Positions 12,773 to 22,689 of a stretch of 64,000 nucleotides of DNA are shown piece by piece. The stretch comes from Diaporthe sp. PMI_573. Its lineage: Eukaryota; Ascomycota; Sordariomycetes; Diaporthales; Diaporthaceae. The stretch is taken from positions 372,001 to 436,000 of the forward strand of contig JAJTUP010000049.1 of NCBI GenBank assembly GCA_021399435.1. Reading direction: 5' to 3'. Within the stretch, counting starts at the first letter, position 1; each line of letters starts with the position of its first letter. A model generated the notes under the pieces. It was not told the origin of the DNA, did no database searches, and saw only the letters and a list, made by a program, of their open reading frames with translations. The position numbers and the translations under genes were made by a program.

Positions 12773-14101
12773 ATGAATCCGCCACCACTTCGTCTATATC
12801 ACGACATCAGCCCCAGTCGCTCGCGCCTGGTCTACCCAGACGAGTCCTCACACCACTTTCTCATCATTGGAGGTGGTGTCATAGGCCTTACCACCGCTTG
12901 GACGCTCCTTGACGCTGGCCATCGGGTGACGATAATAGCCAAAGAATGGGCCTCTTGGACCAAAGCCCAACGCCTGACCAGCCAGATCGCTGGAGCGCTC
13001 TGGGAGTACCCGCCTGCAGTGTGCGGTCAACATCTCGACAAAATCTCCCTCCATCATTCTAAGCGATGGGCTATGACATCGTATCACATTTGGAACCAGC
13101 TCGCAGACCCCATGTCAGGCGAAAAGAAGTCTGGCGTGGTGATGAAGCGATCTGGATTTTTCTTTCCCCGCCCACTTGACGAAACTCCGATTGAACTGAA
13201 AAAGATGAAAGAACTAAGCGTCTCTGGCGTGACGGGATTCTGCCGCAAGCCGTCCCTGGCAGAGGAACATCGCGTGAATCCACAGCATGGCATTGTGGAC
13301 GGGTACCAGATTATGGCTCCTTCAATTGATACCGATGTGGCCATGGAGTGGCTAATGCAGCTCGTGGCAGCAAAAGATGCAAAGTTTGTGACTGAGGACA
13401 TTCAAGAAGACCTGCTCTTGATTGAGGACTCGTTGCGTGCCCGTTTCTGCGCGGATGCCATCGTCAACTGTACGGGGCTTGGAAGCGCCAAGGTCGCCAA
13501 TGATGCAAGCTGTTACCCGCTACGTGGGGCCATGATCCGTGTGATCAATGATGGCAAGGACTTCCCAAAAGTCAATTCAGCCCTTGCTGTCTCAGCAGAT
13601 GTCGCCTCGGATAATGAGATGGTCTTCATCGTCCCGCGAAATGACAGCATTCTCTACTTAGGAGGTATGTGTATCCCTTGCCTGTCTCCGTCTTTGAGTC
13701 CTGGTACAGTACTAGTAGCTGAATCTCTTGTGTTAGGGATCGTCGAGCCAGGTCAGAAAGACTTGAATCTGACCATTGACCATCCGACTATCAAGCGCAT
13801 GAGGGCGCGTTGCGAAGCATTCCTCCCCGACTTGAAGAACGCGCGTCTCGACGAAGAGTACCCACTCGCCCAGGGGATGCGGCCCTTCCGCGGTAGAAAT
13901 GTCCGCGTTGAACGCGAGCTTCGCCGGACGCCTTCCGGAAGAATAAGTCGAGTCGTGCATTCTTATGGTCATGGAGGCGCCGGTTGGAGTTTAGCGTTTG
14001 GTTGTGCGGGTGATGTTAGGTTACTCCTTGAAGAGGCCGTGAGAGACCAGCTTCCAGAGCCAATGAGGGATCGCGGTGTTAAAGTAGTTGCGCGGTTGTA
14101 A
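12773..14101 (+). CDS. D-amino-acid oxidase (FAD, DAO family)
   Basis: Two exons, 12773-13664 and 13737-14101, around a 72-nt intron (GTATGT to TGTTAG). The intron length is a multiple of three and has no stop, so an unspliced frame would look intact. The product is 418 aa. It oxidises D-amino acids to 2-oxo acids, ammonia and hydrogen peroxide. The FAD dinucleotide-binding motif LIIGGGVIGLTTAW is at residues 30-43. LTSQIAGALWEYPP and CTGLGSAKVAN follow in DAO positions. The C-terminal family signature runs from VRVERELRR through VVHSYGHGGAGWSLAFG. The last three residues, ARL, fit a peroxisomal PTS1 variant, as expected for this enzyme. The ATG was chosen because the frame upstream has no other ATG. 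Substrate preference (acidic or neutral D-amino acids) cannot be read from the sequence. Confidence 0.9.
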   Translation: MNPPPLRLYHDISPSRSRLVYPDESSHHFLIIGGGVIGLTTAWTLLDAGHRVTIIAKEWASWTKAQRLTSQIAGALWEYPPAVCGQHLDKISLHHSKRWAMTSYHIWNQLADPMSGEKKSGVVMKRSGFFFPRPLDETPIELKKMKELSVSGVTGFCRKPSLAEEHRVNPQHGIVDGYQIMAPSIDTDVAMEWLMQLVAAKDAKFVTEDIQEDLLLIEDSLRARFCADAIVNCTGLGSAKVANDASCYPLRGAMIRVINDGKDFPKVNSALAVSADVASDNEMVFIVPRNDSILYLGGMCIPCLSPSLSPGTVLVAESLVLGIVEPGQKDLNLTIDHPTIKRMRARCEAFLPDLKNARLDEEYPLAQGMRPFRGRNVRVERELRRTPSGRISRVVHSYGHGGAGWSLAFGCAGDVRLLLEEAVRDQLPEPMRDRGVKVVARL

Positions 14102-14183
14102 CTTTTGAACGGTTTTATGGAATTTGTCTTGCCTCCAGACTTCGTGAATGAGAGCTGGATTTCATCTGCGCTGTCTACGCACT

Positions 14184-14238
14184 GGTCCCGCCTCGCTGCA
14201 GTAATGCACGAGGCGCGGGTTCGGCTCCCGCCAGGACC
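14184..14238 (+). other. tRNA-like hairpin cluster lacking a D-arm
   Basis: A perfect T-arm-like stem-loop (GCGGG TTCGGCT CCCGC, 14215-14231) follows a 5-bp stem (CCTCG/CGAGG) with a 13-nt loop. The outer GGTCCCG and CAGGACC can pair with one mismatch. At 55 nt there is no room for a D-arm, so it is not a standard tRNA. It may be a tRNA relic, a tRNA-derived repeat end or chance. Confidence 0.25.
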
Positions 14239-14535
14239 ACCGACCACACTGTATTACACCTATAATGGTATCGGCATTGTGTTTTTAGCTGCTGTGTCAG
14301 GGCTTGGCGGCACACCACACTGTATATCTCCTAGACAGCTAGTAAAAACCAGCTGCAGTCGAGCTACCTATGTTCACATAGCCTTGACCTAGGTTACGTG
14401 GGAACCGGGCAAATCCGGAGATACGAGTAAAAAGAAAAGGAAAGCCCCTTCGTAATACCGCGAAGTAAAATCAAGTATACCATCTTTTTTGGTTTACGCA
14501 CTCCTGGCCGACCTCATAGAGCCCTGCAAGTTCAT

Positions 14536-15666
14536 TCATTCCCTCGAGGGAGAGCCGAGGCCACCCGCCAACTCGTATTCGCTGGGCGAACTAGGAGACT
14601 CGAGGTTGCTGCCGTTGAAATTCAGAAGATAAACACCCGTGAAGACGGTGAGGAAGCCGCAAAGCAACGACATAGACTTGACCTCGTCGGTCACGTTGAA
14701 TCCCTGGAAGAGAGTGAACGAAGCCGTCAGGACTGCGGTCGTAAAGGTGACGTAGTATATCGGACTGACACTGGCAATATAATTAGCACAAAAGACAAGC
14801 TAGGGACCGATCCAATGTTCTGTTACATGGACTGCGGGAAGACACTGAGTGCCTTGTTGAAATAGTTCATCTGCACGAGGATGCAAGACAAGGCCACGAC
14901 GCCAAACAGGTAGGTTGAAAAGTTCTTAAATTGGTTGGCGCCGTTGACAGTCAGCTTGATGGCAATGCCGAATGCCTTTAGGGCCATGACGGACACCGCC
15001 CCGGTTCCGGCACACACGGACAGATAGTAAATGGGATTCGCCTTGCCCCAGCGAGGGCAGAACACGTAGATCATGGCCACACAGTATATTGCCGTCAATA
15101 TACAAAAAGAAAGGAACCCTGGCAGCCAGTTAGTCTTTTAAATCCAGGAGCAAAATATAAACCACCACGAGTGGTGCGATAATGGAAGGCAAAGCTTTGA
15201 AAAGCTGGTTCGTTCCAAAGCTCGCTCGCACGCACGCACCAGGTTGGACAGCAAGCTCCAGAACCTCATCGATGGATTCGACGTCCTTGTCCGGCGGGGC
15301 ATTGGCGACAATCAGGACGGATCCGACGAGGCACATGGCACAGCCAAGCCTGCCGACGACATCGAGCCGCTCGCCCAGGAAGTAGGCGCCGAGCACGGTG
15401 CCCGTGAGCACGCTCAGAGCCCCGAGGGGCGCGACCAAAACGGCCGGGGCAAAGGTGTAGGCCGCAAAGTTGAAGAGCTCGCCCGCCACCTGCATCACCA
15501 TGCCCGTCCACCACGTCGGGTTGCGGAAGTATTCGTAGCCCGTGCCCTTGAAGCCCTGCTTCTCGGTGGCGTCCCGCAGCCCGGCCTTTATGGTCACGTA
15601 GCTGGACCCTATTGCCACCGACGAGCAGAGCGCCAGGAGGACCCCTATGTAGCGACTGTCCGACAT
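14536..15666 (-). CDS. NIPA-type magnesium transporter, DUF803 family
   Basis: Three exons, 15666-15240, 15118-14827 and 14770-14536, joined in frame (introns 121 and 56 nt) to 317 aa. The N-terminal helix YIGVLLALCSSVAIGSSYV, the block PTWWTGMVMQVAGELFNFAAY and the following LGALSVLTGTVLGAYFLGE are hallmarks of NIPA proteins. These are multi-pass membrane transporters of the drug/metabolite transporter fold that move Mg2+ in or out of endosomes and the plasma membrane. Later exons add CPRWGKANPIYYLSVCAGTGAVSV and the block SPIYYVTFTTAVL. About nine helices are visible. The short hydrophilic C-terminus (ends SPSRE) is shorter than in many fungal relatives. Exon 1 is notably GC-rich (about 65%). 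The first intron starts GTGCGT, an uncommon donor, so that junction is slightly less certain. Confidence 0.88.
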
Positions 15667-17450
15667 GACAGGCGGCTGCGGACGCGGAGGGCGGGGGGGG
15701 AGGCACAGCAGAAGCCGCCCGGCCGGTTGGTTCGAGTGGGAGTGGTAGAGCGAGGGAGGTGTGGCCGGGGACCACCGCTGGATTCTCTTTGGGAGTCGCC
15801 TGCGGGCGTTTACGAGATTCTATGCTAGGAATGCAAAAGATCGTTGTCGTTTTGGCAGCAAAAGAGCGTCGGGTCTGGTGAAGAGACGAGTTCGATGTTG
15901 TCAGGAGGATCTGGGATCTGACACAGGAGCCCAAAACCGTGAGACTAGCTTCCTTTGAAAGCTTGCCCTGCCATTGTCAAAGCAGCGCCACATTCGGCTG
16001 TATTAATGCTGAGTAATACTCCTTGTAACACCACACTTGAGGTAAAATCACGACTGAGGTTCGCTTTGTATACTTGCATTCTATGTCCTTGCAGTCTCTA
16101 CAGATGTCGCGGAAGGTATCCAAAGACAACTATTAGAGGCGGAATTATTTAGCTGAAGTCCATTGCCTAGACGTACTACGTGGTACGTAGTACTACCGGA
16201 ATCCCGACGACTCCCTTGGCAGTAATCAAAGCAAAACATCGACAATACACGAATAATCCATAATCGTGACAGGCACTATCCAAACCTAAATCTACCCATG
16301 TGGATCTAATCTTAATCTGGAACCTAGTATTTCGCCAGCAACGCCTGCGAGATCAGCCGAGCAAGCGACAGCAGAGATGCACATACGCACTATGGATGAT
16401 ATTCAGGTTCGTGACCTTGACAGTAAACATCTGTCGAACCCAATTGCGCGGTTCCATGGCGACCACACGTCACCTTGGGCCATAAAGGTCATACTCGAAA
16501 GACAACCGATTGGCAAATAAGCATCCTCATAGCATGTGACACGATGAGAACCCTACTGGTGCACCTCCTTGGAGTTCAGATCTCACTAGTCTTCGCCTAC
16601 GATGCCGACGAAACATCTATGGGCCAGATACAGTCCTCAGCATACTAATAAAGGCGTTCCGAATGACGAAGCAATATTTGTAACTCAGTGCTGACGCTCA
16701 AGGTCTCCCACATTTATGCCCGCTCTCTAACATTCGCAGATGACAAGCCGGACACGGGGTAAATAGGAATGATTCGAATACCAGCAATAGGTCTCTTATG
16801 AGTCTTCAAGGCACCACAGACATCTTACTGCAGACTCTACCGCGAAACATGGACATGAGCACGAAATCCCTTTCGTCTTTTTTTAAGCTCTTACACCAAG
16901 CGTTTCATGAAGCTCCTCAAGATAGCATACCTTTGCTTCAATTCACCGTGACTGTCAAGTAGAGTGTGAACAACGAGACCATTTGTCAGATTTTCCACAG
17001 TCGTCAGGCCCTCGTATTACTCTACGCCCTACTTCGCCAGGACCAAAGGTTCTCCTTAATTATTTACCTATGCAACTATTGGCGGAGAGTTTGCCACTCA
17101 GCATTTGAGGTCTGTCAGATTAATATTACGTGTTGCCCGGTGAGCCAGATTCTCTTGTCATCTACCGGATAATATTGCGGGCTCCGTTGTCAGGCCAGCC
17201 ATCTCACGTAATGCCAACACGTTGTCATCATCAATGCAGCTCGCAGCTATGGCCTCAACATTTGATAGGTGAGTGTTCCAGTCCATTCTGAGGTAGGTCA
17301 TTCAAAATTTGCAGAGGATGACATGGTGGTCTGTCGTTATCCCAATGAACGATACCTATAACTCAGGGTCCTCGGAGGGTCCTCGGAGGGTCTTCGCCCT
17401 GTACTGGCATTTTGTAGAGTTGGAAATTTATTCCTTACATACCGAGAAAC
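15667..17450. other. Intergenic region upstream of P450 gene
   Basis: About 1.8 kb with no supported gene. It holds the 5' flank of the NIPA gene, a perfect 8-bp-stem palindrome at 16173-16193, and an 11-bp direct repeat close to GGGTCCTCGGA at about 17366-17392 just upstream of the P450 gene. Otherwise nothing is recognised. Confidence 0.45.
16173..16193. repeat. Perfect inverted repeat (8-bp arms, 5-nt spacer)
   Basis: GTACTACG TGGTA CGTAGTAC. Symmetric sites of this size can bind dimeric regulators. It lies about 500 bp upstream of the NIPA start and 1.3 kb upstream of the P450 start. Function is unknown. Confidence 0.5.
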
Positions 17451-19407
17451 ATGGACTTCTCAAACTTGGTCACCAAACCCGTAGGCATTCTTAGTTGGGA
17501 ATTCGTGCATGTTCCACTTAAAGTCTTCGCAGCTGCGATAGCCTATGTGTGTCCTCCTAAGTTGCTGAAATCCCCTTTTCTATCAATGCACCATACACTG
17601 GGCTTATCAGGAAGTTCTAGATCGTCACGTTGTGCGTATACCGCATTTTCCTCCATCCCCTAGCCTCCTATCCAGGTCCGCTTCTGGGCAGGGTCACCAA
17701 TTTGTATGCGGGCTATCATGCGTGGCGGGGAGATATCCATGAGGATGTCCTGCGCTGCCACGAGAAGTACGGTAAGCCGCTTCTCTCCCATCTCTATTGT
17801 CCGCGTACATCCATTAATTGTCAATTTAGGAAATCGCGTCCGTTACGGACCGGATCGGCTCCTTTTCAATACCGCACAGAGTGTGACTGGTACGAGATCT
17901 GCAGTTCCGGTATTCCACAGCAGCAAAGAATACTGACTAGTGAGGCACTACAACAAAGACATATACTCTCATCGCTCCAACACTTTGAAGTCAAAGGTCT
18001 ATCAAACCCTGGCACAGCAGGCCCCAAACCTACTCACGCTGCGTGACAAAATTTTACACGGGAGGAGACGAAGGGTTGTTGGCCAAGCCTTTTCTGATAC
18101 AACGCTGCGATCATTTGAGTCACAAATCATACGGGCCATTCAAGCACTCAACGCTACATTAGTAACGAAGAACTCAGATGAAAATGACGGGGATCCACCG
18201 GAATCTGAGGGCCACGGATGGTCTGCATCAAAGGATATGGCGCGTTGCTGTAGGTGCAAGGGCCCAGATATGGAACTGTGCCAGTGTAGCTGCAGTTGAA
18301 AAGGAACTAACCCGATGTTTCAGTCGATTACCTAGCGTTCGACATTATGACCGATGTTCTGTTCAGTACCCAGTATAACACCATTGGGAATGACAAATTT
18401 CGCTATGCCATCCGTGCCATTGAGAAATCTAACGTCCGACTCGGCGTTCTCGCCCAAGCTCCTGAGCTCTCGACCCGAGCGATTCGGGCGACACTGTTTC
18501 CCGATGCTATAAGAGCACGGGATAGGTTTGTCAAGTTTATAAGGAAACTCCTTGGCATTCGCCTCATGGCGACCGACGTGGAAAAGAAGGACGTTTTCTC
18601 CTACATCGAGAAGGCGAAGGACCCTGATACCGGAAAGGGTCTGGACCAGCTGGAACTGACTGCCGAAACGGCAACCATGATTGTCGCGGGTAAGGCTTAA
18701 TCGCTCTCTTCTGTCATCCGTCCCAGGATTTTGCATCGCATGTTGGCCCATGTACTGACGCACTCGACTGATCAGGATCCGATACCACATCTACCGTCAT
18801 GGCCGCGACTTTACATTACATGACCCATTCCCCTGTGTGCTTCAAGAAAGTCACAGATGAGATACGAAGCCGTTTCACCAGCCTGGACGAGGTTCGTATG
18901 GGCCCGACACTCAATTCCTGCATATATCTTCGGGCATGTATCGATGAAGCCCTGCGAATGTCTCCCCCTGCCGGAGGATCCCTCTTACGAGAAGTTGGCG
19001 AAGGTGGTGCCATGATCGACGGTGTTCGCATACCCTCAGGCTACGATGTCGCTGTAGGCATACACAGCATTCATCACAATGCTGCCTACTTCCCTGAGCC
19101 CTATAAATTCAATCCGAACCGCTGGATCAAATCCAGCAACAAATCCGAGGCGACGGAGATGCACAAGGCATATATGCCGTTTGGAACGGGTTCCCGGAGT
19201 TGTGTTGGCAGACCGCTGGCGTTACACGAGCTCATGCTCACCATGGCAACACTCTTGTATCAGTTCGATATGCGGGCGAGCGACAGGGACGAGGACGCTT
19301 GGAACAGTGGGACTATGGATGCCGAGCCCTTCCAGTTGCGAGATCATGTCACCGGCCAAAAGGATGGCCCTCTCATTGAGTTTAAACTGCGCAACATGTC
19401 AAACTAG
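17451..19407 (+). CDS. Cytochrome P450 monooxygenase
   Basis: Six exons: 17451-17546, 17621-17771, 17830-17889, 17959-18249, 18324-18689 and 18776-19407, giving 531 aa. The N-terminal anchor spans residues 24-43 and is followed by the proline-rich hinge [11 protein letters not shown]. The I-helix AGSDTT is at 321-326, ExxR (EALR) at 379-382, and the heme loop [10 protein letters not shown] has Cys464 as the thiolate ligand. The overall pattern ([31 protein letters not shown]) matches fungal P450s annotated as benzoate 4-monooxygenase or isotrichodermin C-15 hydroxylase-like. It is expected in the ER membrane with NADPH-P450 reductase. The substrate is unknown and no biosynthetic cluster surrounds it. 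Two introns are less certain: 17547-17620 (GTGTGT donor) and 17890-17958 (AAG acceptor). Both are needed to restore the known family pattern, so a decayed copy cannot be fully excluded. Confidence 0.87.
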
Positions 19408-19888
19408 CGGAAACACAGCCTGTCTGAGTCTCCATCACTCTTGCTGACCTACAGTCCTTCCTATGTACACTGAGCCCGAATCTCACATATAAGCTGCACG
19501 TCGTTCTAGTATTGAATGTATCGGACGTTGTTATTTATTTGGACTTCTACTGAGACTTCATCAGAGCTCCAGCCAGATGCATGCGGTTGGCCATAGTTAA
19601 ACAAGCGTGGAGTCGGCCTTGCTGGGTCGGAAGTCGGGCATGTTTACAACGCGCCAAGGCGGAGATAAGTCCACTTGCTTTCGGCACAAGTGGGCCACAT
19701 TGACCGCCAAGTTGCCCATCCGGTGGCATTTGTAAACTCTGCCTCTCATCGCATGCTACGTTGTCGGATCTAGATGACCAATCTCACGGAAGCCCGGAGT
19801 CTCCGTGGGCCGGAATGATCCACATCAGACGGGGCCGAACATCACCAGGCAAGATATAAAAGAAGTTGAATACACTCAGCGCAAACAA
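19408..19888. other. Intergenic region, P450 to unknown gene
   Basis: Contains the P450 3' flank and the presumed promoter of the next gene. No further feature is seen. Confidence 0.45.
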
Positions 19889-20460
19889 ATGAGCCATGCA
19901 GCAAGTTCCCCTACAAAAAAGCAACGGACCGATTTCCCAGAGCCAACTTCAAACATGTCGACTGGTCGAAGGCCGTACTTTATCATCTCTGCCCTGCCAG
20001 CCGATGACATGGCCCAGCAGGAATTAGAGGTTGAGCAGGTGTTCCACCTCAAGGCGGAAGAAGCTCGCGACGAGATCGAAAAGATGAAGAGGTCGCTTAA
20101 CGAGAACGGCTTCGACTTTGATTGTATGTATCCTCAAGGGGCTCCGGGACGTCATATCTGGAATGACCAGCTGACGCTCTTCAAGTGACTTTGGTTTCTC
20201 CGAAACTTGGCTGCAAGGCAGCCCTCGACAAGCTCGACGAGGCGGAACATGTGGACGGAGTCATACTCGGCTTTGGGCTGCGTGGCCATCCTGCTCCGAG
20301 CATCGCCATCTTCCTGGAGGAGCTGATTGAGAAGTTGAGGCACCACCCAAAGAACGTCAAAATCTTCTTCAACTGGAGCATTCCATCCAGCTTAGACGCC
20401 TGCCAGAGAGCTATGAAACAGAAGGCGGAGAGGGAGCAGGAGGGTGCCGGGCCAGCGTAA
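19889..20460 (+). CDS. Unknown small alpha/beta protein
   Basis: Two exons (19889-20123 and 20186-20460) joined over a 62-nt intron with GTATGT donor, GCTGAC branch and CAAG acceptor give 169 aa. An alternative start is the ATG at 19954. The N-terminus is a basic segment (SPTKKQRTD). The body alternates predicted helices and strands: YFIISALPADDMAQQ, an acidic-basic helix VFHLKAEEARDEIEKMKR, then DGVILGFGLRG and VKIFFNWSIPSSLDACQRA. The DGVILGFGLRG and VKIFFNW strands suggest a small Rossmann-like fold. No signal peptide or membrane helix is seen. I do not recognise a named family. The matching exon structure supports a real gene. Confidence 0.65.
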
Positions 20461-22689
20461 ATTGATTGACAGAGACAGAGATAGAGAGCTCTTCGGTCGG
20501 CTCTGAGACACTAAGCGCCGTGTGGTCTACTAGCCTGTTGCACCTTTGGCCGATGTATCCACTTTTGAGCATTTTGACAATTGGACAAAGAACAATGACA
20601 ATCGAAAAGTATATATTACGGCAGGCGAGCTCTCCATCTCGTTTAATCAACTGTGGTACTACCTGTGACCAAATATACACTCGGCCCTCAATGTCACTCG
20701 CATCGCAGTAGCACTAGACCAGGCATGGACGATTTGCATAGACATGACATATCGTTGCAAACAACTAGTCACTAGACATGAGTGACTCCCATTCCGTTGA
20801 GGTTCAATGCAGAACTTTGTTGTTCCTGGCTTCAGCTCATGGGTCTCTTGACTCAGTAGTAATGGCCCCGGGGAACTAACCTGATTGGATTGGCGGTAGC
20901 CAGCTGGCCATTGAATGCTGGAGCTGCGGTGGTACACGGGCGCGAGAGTAAATCATGATGACTTTTCAAGACTCTGAGCCACATTGAGATATGCAAAATG
21001 CCCTTGCATTCTATAGGGCACAGCACACCCTCCGATGAGGGAGTTATACCAAGGCGATCACTCAGGAAACAAAATTTGACGGAAGCTTTCTATGTGAAAA
21101 CAATAAAGGCAGCCTCTATGTCGCCCTAGGGAGTCGCTCCTCTTGACATACGCCACTACAAAACTATAGTTACGTTCCGTTTTATGTGAAAATGAGAGAA
21201 CATCATTGCGGGGCCCCTGTAGCTGGCTTACCTTCCACCCGGGTATACCATAGGAGGTTATCCTATGGGAGGTTATCCTTTGGGAGGTCATCCTATAGGA
21301 GGTTATCTCACAGGAGATTTTCCCACAGGAGGTTGGGAAGTGCTCACTGCCCAGTTGTCTCACCATGTAGAAGCTGTGGTCGCCTAGCGGACACCTGAGC
21401 GAACGAAGCTCGTTCTGGTTTGTCGACATACTCAGGCAATGTACATGGGTGGAGCCTGCGGCTTAATTTGACTCAACACGGGGAAACTCACCAGGTCCAG
21501 ACACAACTAGGATTGACAGATTGAGAGCTCTTTCTTGATTTTGTGGGTGGTGGTGCATGGCCGTTCTTGGTTGGTGGCGTGATTTGACATCTCGCAAGAG
21601 ACAAGTGCAATCTCACCCCCACGAATTTTGATACTAGCAATGCTGTACAGCACCAGCCCGACCGAGTCCAAGATGGAGGAGATGGGATGGAAGTAACATA
21701 TCCACTCTAGTAATAGGCCAAATCTTCTTGTCGAACGCTATTAAATTCAGTCATCTCACAGTCATCCCAAGGCATTAAACGTATGCACTGGCGCATTGTT
21801 TCGCTTCGGCCCGTTGTGGTTGTATGACATCGGGACGTCGATATCCATGTTTGGGGTTCCCTGGCGTGGGAGCCGAAATGCCTGAAGAGGAGGCAATTGC
21901 ATCACAGCAGACGGTCTTCCTGCGCTTATTGACAAGGTGAACCGGGTCTCAAGAATATGGGGGAAATATCGGTGATATAAAGCCCATGCGACCAGCCGCA
22001 GCAGAACTACGGTATGGTTCTCAAATTTTAATGAACTTACGCATGCAAAGGCAGGTGCACATATAAATTGACTGTTTTTTTAACTAGCCATGCACTGCAA
22101 CAGCTATACCGTTGCGACAATTGAAATACTTGAACCTCAGCTTGCTACAGCCGAAGCGTTGACCCTAGTACTATTGCTTGGCTATGTTGAAGTCATCGGG
22201 CTTTGAGTCGCCAGCCTTGGCCGGTGTGCGCTGCCGCTTGAACCTCAGACGTTGTCGCGCCAGTGTTATCAATCAGCTACGGCTTGAGCCAAGCCTCAAA
22301 ATCGGTAACACAGCATCAAGTAAGGCATATTTTCTGGGTAAGGCACATTCGCAGAGCGTGGCGCTGTGGCGCTCCGCCGCCCTTCCCTTATGGGCGCATG
22401 TTGAGCACTGCGTCCTTATGGGTCCATGTCAGCACCATTTAATACATTTCTATCTTCTTGCCTGGTGGAGTGTTACACATACTGAGATGCCGGCGGCGGA
22501 GGCCTACAAAACTGCTGAAAAGGTGTGGGCCCCGCTCCTACGGCCTCGAATCGTCCACAGATTCACTTTAAACTCGAATTGTCTGCAAACGATGAGAACT
22601 TGAGCTCAATCATAACTTGAACTTGATAACTTCACGAGCTGCAGTGACGTATGGTCTGCTCAGGCCTCGTATTGCTCTGCGTGAAATCA
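20461..22689. other. Intergenic region with a minisatellite, no supported gene
   Basis: About 2.2 kb. Apart from the 15-bp array at 21249-21337 there is a 140-codon plus frame ending at 22603 with no recognisable motif. I do not call it a gene. Confidence 0.4.
21249..21337 (+). repeat. 15-bp minisatellite, locus 2
   Basis: Five to six imperfect tandem units close to GGGAGGTTATCCTAT. This is the reverse complement of the unit at 1779-1830. Units drift by one or two bases each, and the two outermost are most diverged. Confidence 0.75.

Noticed and set aside
15266..15934. 222-codon frame antisense-shifted over the NIPA gene
   Set aside because: It overlaps the clearly conserved NIPA exon 1 in another frame and is Arg/Pro-rich.
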